From Sedimentisphaerales bacterium (GTDB lineage Bacteria > Planctomycetota > Phycisphaerae > Sedimentisphaerales > SM23-30): DNA of 13,765 bases. Below the pieces are notes generated by a model. That model had not been told where the DNA came from. It saw nothing but the letters and a program-made list of their open reading frames with translations, and did no database searches. Position numbers and translations under genes: made by a program. This document shows, piece after piece, positions 1 to 5,217 of this stretch; the stretch's first letter is position 1; each line of letters starts with the position of its first letter. The stretch lies in the NCBI GenBank assembly GCA_030636065.1, contig DAOVXR010000013.1, forward strand, positions 1-13,765. The letters run 5' to 3'.

Positions 1-99
1 GGTGTACATAAGTCTTTATTTTTCGTTCCGAAATCGTCTTAATGGCGATTAAATCGACAGCTCCTAAAGTGAGAAGCTAATGAGAAACAGAATGACCGT

Positions 100-128
100 G
101 TGGGGTAAGACCCCGCCCTACGAGACTA
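100..128. repeat. Dispersed GTGGGGTAAGACCCC repeat, copy 1
   Basis: This 29-base stretch matches 11901-11929 with two differences (positions 115 and 122). Its core, GGGGT-AAG-ACCCC, can form a tight hairpin, and CCCTAC plus an AGACT tail follow in both copies. Two copies about 11.8 kb apart in non-coding DNA suggest an interspersed intergenic repeat family. The rest of 1-172 shows no gene, RNA or regulatory signal that I can support. Confidence 0.65.
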
Positions 129-172
129 CAAGGCTGTCTTTCGATTATTTCCAATTCAACACGATTTTTATC

Positions 173-200
173 TTGACAAAAGCGACCAACAATATAGAAT
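173..200 (+). promoter_or_regulatory. Sigma70-type promoter of the cobalamin operon
   Basis: The -35 box TTGACA (173-178) is a perfect consensus match, followed by a 16-base spacer and the -10 box TAGAAT (195-200). An alternative register, TATAGA at 193-198, gives a poorer 14-base spacer. Transcription would begin near 207, about 20-30 bases before the riboswitch fold, which is a normal leader arrangement. Nothing upstream (1-172) looks like a gene on this strand; that stretch holds only one dispersed repeat. Confidence 0.7.
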
Positions 201-225
201 GCGGCAATTGACAAGTGAATAATGA

Positions 226-440
226 TAGAACAGTTTTTGGCGGCTCATAATGAGCCTTAAAAGGGAAGACGGTGCGAATCCGTCGCGGACCCGCCGCTGT
301 AATCGAGTACGAAAACCGGACCACGCCACTGTCCTTATGGATGGGAAGGCCCGGCAAGTAGGATGATCCGAGAGCCAGAAGACCTGCCATAAACTCCTCC
401 CGTGCCGGGTGTTTTGTAAATGACTTCGTGGGTTGAGTCA
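226..440 (+). promoter_or_regulatory. Cobalamin (B12) riboswitch
   Basis: The aptamer is recognised from several conserved blocks: GGGAAGACGGTGCGAATCCG (263-282), the L5 region GACCCGCCGCTGTAA (288-302), GCCACTG (325-331), GGGAAGGCCCGGCAAGTAGG (343-362), and the B12 box AGCCAGAAGACCTGCC (373-388), which differs from the usual AGCCAGGAGACCTGCC by one base. A hairpin TGACT/AGTCA (421-425, 436-440) has GTGGG in its loop (428-432). This can pair with CCCGC of L5 (290-294, one G-U), as expected of the L5-L13 kissing interaction that locks the ligand-bound state. Adenosyl- or other cobalamin binding is expected to repress the downstream genes. The outer edge of helix P1 is approximate. Confidence 0.95.
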
Positions 441-495
441 GTTAAAACGAGCAGGTACGCTCTTTGGGCGCGTCTGTTTTAGCGCTGATTTTATG

Positions 496-530
496 GCCTC
501 ATGTTTCCCTCGAAGCATGAGGCTTTTTTT
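496..530 (+). terminator. Intrinsic terminator, riboswitch expression platform
   Basis: A perfect 8-bp stem, GCCTCATG (496-503) with CATGAGGC (516-523), is closed by a 12-base loop and followed directly by seven T residues (524-530). It lies about 55 bases after the kissing-loop hairpin and 200 bases before the first gene. This is the layout expected of a transcription-attenuating cobalamin riboswitch. The segment 441-495 between them should hold the competing anti-terminator strand, but I could not assign a convincing one. Confidence 0.85.
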
Positions 531-732
531 ATTACTCAGGCTAATTGTAAAAAACGCAGGCACTGAAACTCAACCCGCTTGATTTTTTCTAACAGTGGAA
601 AAAGGCGCTACTTATGCCGGCTATATGGACCTTTTCGCTGAGAACATACACATAGTTGATAAAAACAAACATGGAAAAACTAACAAACAGAATAAAACGA
701 ACTTAACTTTTAAAAAACGAAAGGAATGGATT

Positions 733-1365
733 ATGCAAATGTTATCAACAAAAAATATTTTTTCGGCTGTTGCTATTACAATTGTGTCTTTTACCGTGTC
801 GGTATTAGCGGCACCATATGAGTTCAACGGCGCTCTGATTGAAGTGGATGCGTGGGTAGGCTCCGGCGCCAACGAGTCGATCCTCGTGGTGGACTGGAAC
901 CGTTTGGACTATGGAGCAAATACTATCACTGAATCACATGCGTTCGGATACAGATGGGACGGAACAAAATATGAGTCCGATATGCTCGATGACTTCCACA
1001 ACGCGAGCGTGTTTTCCATATCTACCGGCTACGATGGCACCTTCCTGTACAACATCGTTTATGATGACGGTATGGAAGTGCATCAGCACATTGAAGAAGG
1101 CAGTTGGAACTTTGCAAGCACGTCCGATCCTTATGCCCGTTGGGGCGCTTGGGGCGACTCTGAATGGGACTGGAGCCAGGTGGGGTTCGACCAGAAATTG
1201 CTGGCCGACGGTCAATTCGAGGGGATCAATGCGGTAATGTATTTTGGGTCGGTGCCTCCCGGAGCCGACACATCATTTCAGTTGGATATTCCAATAATTC
1301 CCGAACCAGCAACAATAGCTCTGTTGGGTATCGGAGGATTATTTTTGCACCGGCGAAAACAATAA
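733..1365 (+). CDS. PEP-CTERM surface protein, first gene of the cobalamin-regulated operon
   Basis: A 210-residue exported protein. Start ATG 733 is preferred over an upstream in-frame extension from 595 because AAGGA (721-725) lies 7 bases before it and a clear signal peptide follows (residues 1-27, ending V-L-A-A). The C-terminus is a textbook PEP-CTERM sorting tag: P190-E191-P192, a hydrophobic helix (about 194-205) and H-R-R-K. PEP-CTERM tags are processed by an exosortase system and place proteins at the cell surface or in extracellular matrix. The mature part (28-185) is acidic and rich in Trp, Tyr, Asp and Gly, with W-x-G-x-G-x-N-x-x-x-L-V-V-D-W-N (41-56) and F-G-Y-R-W-D-G (71-77). 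I do not recognise it as a named domain. It lies directly behind a cobalamin riboswitch and upstream of btuFDC, so binding of B12 or a B12 complex at the surface is a reasonable inference, but no motif proves it. Confidence 0.9.
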   Translation: MQMLSTKNIFSAVAITIVSFTVSVLAAPYEFNGALIEVDAWVGSGANESILVVDWNRLDYGANTITESHAFGYRWDGTKYESDMLDDFHNASVFSISTGYDGTFLYNIVYDDGMEVHQHIEEGSWNFASTSDPYARWGAWGDSEWDWSQVGFDQKLLADGQFEGINAVMYFGSVPPGADTSFQLDIPIIPEPATIALLGIGGLFLHRRKQ

Positions 1366-1392
1366 GTATCAATTATGGTTACTGCCGAAAGG

Positions 1393-1424
1393 ATGGGCGG
1401 AGCCGACATTGCGGCTTCGCCCAT
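1393..1424 (+). other. Intercistronic hairpin between the first two operon genes
   Basis: ATGGGCGGAGCC (1393-1404) pairs over all 12 positions with GGCTTCGCCCAT (1413-1424), with one G-U, around an 8-base loop. No T-run follows, so it is unlikely to be a full terminator. It lies 27 bases after one stop codon and 30 bases before the next start. It could shield the upstream message end or act as a processing site, which would set different protein levels along one transcript. Confidence 0.6.
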
Positions 1425-1454
1425 ACCCCGCACAGGCACAAAAGGAATAGAATT

Positions 1455-2390
1455 ATGAATATCCAAAAGACAGTCGTTATAATAATGATGGTTTTGCCGG
1501 TTCTTTCCGCGACGGCAAGAAGCCTTGATTATGATCCGAATGATTTCGCGATTGAGGTTATGGAATATGTCGAAGGCAGCGGGGTCGGTAGTGATTTTAT
1601 AACAGGGGATCCATTTAACAATCCTGATTGCGCATTGGGCAGGCCTACGCTGGAGACAACAGGGGACGGCTGGTACATACCCGTAGATGAAAACGTGCCG
1701 GTAGTGCCGGTATATCCGGCGTTCCGGGCCTTCGAGTTGGTAACAATCGGCAACAGCGGCTACTTGACAGTTAAGTTCAGCCATAAAGTTGCCAACGACA
1801 AAAACAACCCTTACGGCATAGACCTGATCGTATTCGGAAACGCCTGCCAACAAATAGGAAGTGGTCAAAGCTGGACAAACGGTAATCCGGAAGAAACGAC
1901 AGTGGGAGGCGGCATTTTCAGGGAACCGGCAATTGTCAGCGTCAGTCAGGACGGTAATGTCTGGTATGAGTTTTCATCCGGGCCATACGCCGATGATTTT
2001 GCCCCGACGGCAAGCTATCAATGGGACAGAGTCAATGACGTATGGGCGGACGAGCTTGACCCGACCCGGCCGGTGGACCCGTGTTTCTGCGCAGCAGATT
2101 TCGCAGGGCAAAGCATCGCGGATATGATCGACGCTTACGACGGCTCGTCAGGCGGGACAGGTTTCGATCTTGAGGAACTCGGCTTAGACTGGATAATGTA
2201 TGTTCGAATTTCAGACGACCCGGGCAGCAGCGCAACGACCGAAATAGACGCCGTCGCGGATGTAAGCTGCTGCGGTGATTACAAACACCCATTTCCTATA
2301 GGCGATCTTACCGAGGATTGCAGAGTGAATTTGCTGGATTTCGCGGTACTGACAGAGCACTGGTTAGTGTGTACCTGGGATTGTCCATAA
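1455..2390 (+). CDS. Secreted cell-surface protein with dockerin-like C-terminus
   Basis: A 311-residue exported protein. Start ATG 1455 has AAAGGA (1441-1446) 8 bases ahead and opens with a signal peptide (residues 1 to about 21, S-A-T-A). The central part (24-280) has beta-sandwich character, with G-I-D-L-I-V-F-G-N, a run V-S-V-S-Q-D-G-N-V-W-Y-E-F, and several Cys residues. I recall similar blocks in proteins annotated only as 'cell surface protein' in Bacteroidota and planctomycetes, but cannot name a family. The last 29 residues (283-311) form one dockerin-like calcium loop, G-D-L-T-E-D-C-R-V-N-L-L-D-F-A-V-L, and a W-L-V-C-T-W tail, common in planctomycete secreted proteins. A single loop suggests surface attachment, not a classic cellulosomal dockerin. 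It sits in the riboswitch operon between the PEP-CTERM and prepilin-like genes, so it is a candidate B12-capture component by context only. Confidence 0.88.
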   Translation: MNIQKTVVIIMMVLPVLSATARSLDYDPNDFAIEVMEYVEGSGVGSDFITGDPFNNPDCALGRPTLETTGDGWYIPVDENVPVVPVYPAFRAFELVTIGNSGYLTVKFSHKVANDKNNPYGIDLIVFGNACQQIGSGQSWTNGNPEETTVGGGIFREPAIVSVSQDGNVWYEFSSGPYADDFAPTASYQWDRVNDVWADELDPTRPVDPCFCAADFAGQSIADMIDAYDGSSGGTGFDLEELGLDWIMYVRISDDPGSSATTEIDAVADVSCCGDYKHPFPIGDLTEDCRVNLLDFAVLTEHWLVCTWDCP

Positions 2391-2395
2391 ACACA

Positions 2396-3151
2396 ATGCA
2401 AAATAACAAAAAAAAAGCATTTACGATTGTCGAGCTTCTTGTCGTTATAGGGATAATATCGCTATTAGTGGCGATACTTATGCCCGCATTGAACAGAGCA
2501 CGTGAGCAGGCACGCGGAGTACTCTGCCTTACGAAAATACGACAACTGGTAATCGCTTCCTACACTTATGCCAATAATCATAATGACTATTACCCGATAG
2601 CGTACAGCTACGAAAACGCGAATTCGATTTTTACCGCCCATGCCTGGGACTTCACCACCATAAAAGACTGGACCACACGTGAAACAAAGGTAATACCGGG
2701 ACTACTGTGGCAGGGTGAAACTATCGCGGAAATACAACAGTGCCCCTCATTCGACGGCGAGCATAACTGGTTAGACGACCCATATACCGGCTATAATTAC
2801 AACACAAGCTACATCGGCCACGGAAGCGAAGAAAACATTACAACCCCGGCAAAAATAACCGATGTCAGAAGGCCGAGCGAATGCGCTATTTTCGGCGACG
2901 GCGAATATGCAGGCGGAGCAAATAAATTCATGCGGGCGCCCTGGCCGAGTGAGGGCGATGACGGGTTCTTCGGCAGAGCGGCTGGTACGCAGGGCTATCG
3001 GCATTTGGGCAAGACCAACGTGGCCTATTGCGACGGTAGCGCCCGAGCAACCGGGAAACTTTATACCAACACCGATCCCGCTGAAATTGAAAATATCGCC
3101 CCAGGCACGGGTTTTCTTTCGAGTGACAACAGCGCCTACGATTTAAAATAA
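2396..3151 (+). CDS. Prepilin-like protein, H-X9-DG type
   Basis: A 251-residue protein with a type IV prepilin N-terminus: K-K-K-A then F-T-I-V-E (residues 9-13), with Glu at the +5 position after the predicted peptidase cut, and a hydrophobic helix to about residue 32. The C-terminal region carries H203-X9-D213-G214, the signature of a large planctomycete pseudopilin-like family (prepilin N-terminus plus 'H-X9-DG'). Start ATG 2396 lies 5 bases after the previous stop codon and has no clear ribosome binding site, so translation is probably coupled to the upstream gene. Such proteins are often numerous and of unknown function; they may form short pseudopilus structures or be held in the membrane. 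Here it shares a cobalamin-controlled transcript with two surface proteins and the B12 importer, which suggests a specialised paralogue in uptake or secretion of the surface module. Confidence 0.88.
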   Translation: MQNNKKKAFTIVELLVVIGIISLLVAILMPALNRAREQARGVLCLTKIRQLVIASYTYANNHNDYYPIAYSYENANSIFTAHAWDFTTIKDWTTRETKVIPGLLWQGETIAEIQQCPSFDGEHNWLDDPYTGYNYNTSYIGHGSEENITTPAKITDVRRPSECAIFGDGEYAGGANKFMRAPWPSEGDDGFFGRAAGTQGYRHLGKTNVAYCDGSARATGKLYTNTDPAEIENIAPGTGFLSSDNSAYDLK

Positions 3152-3163
3152 ACCGTTAAATTA

Positions 3164-3176
3164 GTAACCGTTCACG
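3164..3176 (+). repeat. 13-bp inverted repeat, left copy
   Basis: GTAACCGTTCACG is the exact reverse complement of CGTGAACGGTTAC at 5194-5206. The pair encloses btuF, btuD and their flanking hairpin DNA (2,043 bases in all). No transposase lies between them. It may be a dispersed repeat family that occurs in both orientations, or the boundary of a moved block. Confidence 0.6.
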
Positions 3177-3183
3177 CTTTTTA

Positions 3184-3361
3184 TCCGCCTGTGGCGGACT
3201 TTCTTTCGCCCTTTCAGGGCTTTGAGAGTCGTTGTCGTAACTTTTCCGGGGGCTTGCGCCCCCGGCTATGCGCTCTTTCGGCCCTTCGGGCCTAATAAAA
3301 AAGAAATGGTGCGATTTCATCGGCACCCTACTTAGGAACCCCCGCTTAACAGCGAGGGCTA
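3184..3361. repeat. Array of five short hairpins before btuF
   Basis: Consecutive palindromes fill this non-coding stretch: TCCGCC-TGT-GGCGGA (3184-3198), GCCCT-TTC-AGGGC (3208-3220), CCGGGGGC-TTGC-GCCCCCGG (3246-3265), GGCCC-TTC-GGGCC (3280-3292) and CCCCCGCT-TAAC-AGCGAGGG with one mismatch (3339-3358). The last, within GAACCCCCGCTTAACAGC (3336-3353), belongs to the same family as the tandem repeat at 5120-5181. No tract of T long enough for a strong terminator follows the first four; CTATTTGATTTTTTTG follows the last, so it could attenuate transcription into btuF. Confidence 0.7.
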
Positions 3362-3376
3362 TTTGATTTTTTTGTA

Positions 3377-4285
3377 ATGAAAAAACATAAAACACTTATT
3401 GCTTTTCTAATACTTACAGGCATAGGGACGGTTATTTCGCTGCTGCTCGACCATACCGACAGTTCGGAAACACGCCCCGGACCCACAGGCACGCCCAGGC
3501 GAATCATATGTATGTCGCCGGCGGTTACTGAATTGCTTTTTTCACTCGGCTGCGGTGATTATGTGGTGGGCGTAAGTGATTTCTGTACCTGGCCGACTGA
3601 AACCTCAAAGAAAGATAAAATCGGCGGCGCCTTCAACCCCAATCTGGAAAAACTGCTATCGCTGGCGCCCGACCTGATAATAATTCAGGGCCGCTGCGAA
3701 AAAGTAACCCAATTTTGCCGAAAGAAAAACATATCTCTATTACAAGTAGAAGTAAATAACATCGAAACCATATATAATGACCTGAATTTACTCGGCCGAA
3801 AATTAGACTGTGCCGAACAGGCTGAGCGGTTGTGTACCGAGATACAACAAACATTGCGGGAAATCAAGGCAAAGGCAGCCAAGTACCGGAAACGGCGGGT
3901 CTTCTTTTCGCTGGGCCGAACCTCCGGCTCGCTAATCGGCCTGACAACAGTCGGCGGCAAAACATTTATAAGTGAACTGATCGACATCGCCGGGGGAGAA
4001 AATATTTTCGCCGATATTGAGCAGCCCTATCCGCGTATCTCAAAAGAAACACTACTCAAACGCGCCCCTGAGATTATAATAGAAGCTCATCCGGGCCGAG
4101 TCCTCAGCCCCGAAGAACAACAGCGCCTGAAGCGGGACTGGCAGGCGTTTGCCTCGCTACCGGCCGTTCAGAACGGACAAATTCGCTTCCTGACCGAGGA
4201 ATACCTGCTGATACCAGGGCCGCGTATTTGTCAAACGGCAAGGTTGCTCGCAAAATGTATTCATCCGGAGATATTCAGTGACTGA
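3377..4285 (+). CDS. btuF: Cobalamin ABC transporter, periplasmic substrate-binding protein
   Basis: A 302-residue class III solute-binding protein of the BtuF/FecB type. It has a positively charged start and a hydrophobic segment (residues 5-24) that serves as signal peptide or membrane anchor; no lipobox Cys follows. The first lobe begins with R-R-I-I-C-M-S-P-A-V-T-E-L-L-F (41-55), then V-G-V-S-D-F-C-T-W-P (64-73) and G-G-A-F-N-P-N-L-E-K-L (83-93), the typical BtuF pattern. A long helix (about 130-170) links to the second lobe. Cobalamin rather than iron-siderophore is chosen as substrate because of the upstream cobalamin riboswitch. No good ribosome binding site precedes ATG 3377. The stop overlaps the next start, so BtuF and BtuD synthesis are coupled. 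Length is slightly above the usual 260-290 residues because of the N-terminal anchor and linker. Confidence 0.92.
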   Translation: MKKHKTLIAFLILTGIGTVISLLLDHTDSSETRPGPTGTPRRIICMSPAVTELLFSLGCGDYVVGVSDFCTWPTETSKKDKIGGAFNPNLEKLLSLAPDLIIIQGRCEKVTQFCRKKNISLLQVEVNNIETIYNDLNLLGRKLDCAEQAERLCTEIQQTLREIKAKAAKYRKRRVFFSLGRTSGSLIGLTTVGGKTFISELIDIAGGENIFADIEQPYPRISKETLLKRAPEIIIEAHPGRVLSPEEQQRLKRDWQAFASLPAVQNGQIRFLTEEYLLIPGPRICQTARLLAKCIHPEIFSD

Positions 4286-5063
4286 ACCGCTGTTACAAAT
4301 CGACAAGGCAGGTTTTGCTTACGACAACTCCGGCTGGTATTTGCGGGATGTCTCAATAGAAATCAGGCCAGGCGAATTCACAGGCATCATCGGCCCCAAC
4401 GGCTCCGGCAAAAGTACCCTGCTGAAAATCGCGGCCGGCGTTCTCCGTCCGTCCAGTGGGCAAATTCTCCTGATGAACAAGCAGATAAGCTCACTATCGA
4501 GGCGGAAAATTGCCAGGCATCTGGGCTATCTGCCGCAAAATGTAACCAGCACCTTCGACTATCGCGTCGAGGAAGTTGTGGCTATGGGCCGTTTCCCACA
4601 TCTGTCCGGGGCGGGTTTTTTACAGCCGAACGATCTCGAAATTATCGACTACTGTATGAAAAATACCGAGACCACCGCCTATCGCAATCGCCAGGTTTCA
4701 CAATTGTCCGGCGGTGAACGACAGCGGGTTCTGTTGGCCGCGGTGCTGGCGCAGGAACCAAAGATACTGCTGCTTGACGAGCCGACTACAGGACTCGACC
4801 TGCACCATCAGGTGGAATTCTTCTCTCTATTGACGGAATTGACCCAAAAAGGGATAGCTGTTGTCGCTGTTACGCATGACCTGAATTTGGCCTCTCAGTA
4901 TTGCCACCGGCTTTTGTTGCTGAACGAAGGCCGAACCGTACTGGAGGGAGATGTCTCACAGGTTATCCGCCAGGAGATTCTATCCGATATTTATCGCCGG
5001 AATGTATATGTCGGCCGCCACCCTCTGACTGACAAACCTATTGTCCTGCCACGACTGCAATAA
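4278..5063 (+). CDS. btuD: Cobalamin ABC transporter, ATP-binding protein
   Basis: A 261-residue ATPase of the FecE/BtuD class that powers uptake. All motifs are intact: Walker A G-P-N-G-S-G-K-S-T (39-47), Q-loop Gln87, signature L-S-G-G-E-R-Q-R (143-150), Walker B L-L-L-D-E-P (164-169) and the switch His200 in V-T-H-D. Start is GTG 4278, which overlaps the end of btuF by 8 bases; this frame gives M-T-E-P-L-L-Q-I-D, a normal beginning for the family. The order F-D-C, with a 154-base gap before btuC, is less common than C-D-F orders. Specificity for cobalamin is inferred from the riboswitch. Confidence 0.93.
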   Translation: MTEPLLQIDKAGFAYDNSGWYLRDVSIEIRPGEFTGIIGPNGSGKSTLLKIAAGVLRPSSGQILLMNKQISSLSRRKIARHLGYLPQNVTSTFDYRVEEVVAMGRFPHLSGAGFLQPNDLEIIDYCMKNTETTAYRNRQVSQLSGGERQRVLLAAVLAQEPKILLLDEPTTGLDLHHQVEFFSLLTELTQKGIAVVAVTHDLNLASQYCHRLLLLNEGRTVLEGDVSQVIRQEILSDIYRRNVYVGRHPLTDKPIVLPRLQ

Positions 5064-5076
5064 AGAGAAGAAGAGT

Positions 5077-5119
5077 CCCCCGATCCCCGCCTTCGCGGGG
5101 ACATGCTTTACATCGGGGG
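5077..5119. repeat. Nested double palindrome after btuD
   Basis: An outer stem CCCCCGAT (5077-5084)/ATCGGGGG (5112-5119) encloses a perfect inner hairpin CCCCGC-CTTC-GCGGGG (5085-5100) and an 11-base single-stranded bulge (5101-5111). There is no T-run, so it is not a standard terminator. It lies 14 bases after the btuD stop and merges into the 31-bp tandem repeat. It may stabilise the btuFD message or reduce read-through to btuC. Confidence 0.7.
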
Positions 5120-5193
5120 CTAATAAAGAACCCCCGCTTGACAGCAGGGGCTAATAAAGAACCCCCGCTTGACAGCAGGGGCTACTAAGAACC
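5120..5193. repeat. 31-bp tandem repeat, two full copies and a partial
   Basis: Two identical 31-base units run at 5120-5150 and 5151-5181, each starting CTAATAAAGAACCCCCGC and ending CAGCAGGGG. A degenerate third start, CTACTAAGAACCC, is at 5182-5193. Each unit can fold as CCCCCGCT-TGAC-AGCAGGGG with one mismatch. A related single copy lies at 3336-3361 in the same orientation, before btuF. The perfect identity of adjacent units points to recent duplication. Confidence 0.85.
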
Positions 5194-5206
5194 CGTGAAC
5201 GGTTAC
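5194..5206 (-). repeat. 13-bp inverted repeat, right copy
   Basis: CGTGAACGGTTAC, the exact reverse complement of 3164-3176. It sits 12 bases before the btuC start codon and is itself partly palindromic (CCGT-GA-ACGG, 5193-5202). Confidence 0.6.
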
Positions 5207-5217
5207 GAGACTTCTAT

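Noticed and set aside
595..732. N-terminal extension of the PEP-CTERM gene from position 595
   Set aside because: The extra 46 residues are Lys/Asn-rich, would bury the signal peptide inside the protein, and lack a ribosome binding site; ATG 733 has AAGGA at the right distance.
1393..1424. Rho-independent terminator after the PEP-CTERM gene
   Set aside because: The hairpin is strong but no run of T follows (CCATACCCCGC), so full termination is unlikely.
1164..1454. Upstream extension of the dockerin-like protein gene overlapping the PEP-CTERM gene
   Set aside because: It reads through the other gene's coding region in a different frame and through a hairpin; the signal peptide begins only at ATG 1455.
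1278..1868. 196-codon reverse-strand open frame
   Set aside because: It is antisense to two well-supported genes and has no domain features or ribosome binding site.
3164..5206. Insertion sequence or composite transposon bounded by the 13-bp inverted repeat
   Set aside because: No transposase, no target-site duplication found, and the enclosed genes fit the operon's function; kept only as a repeat pair.
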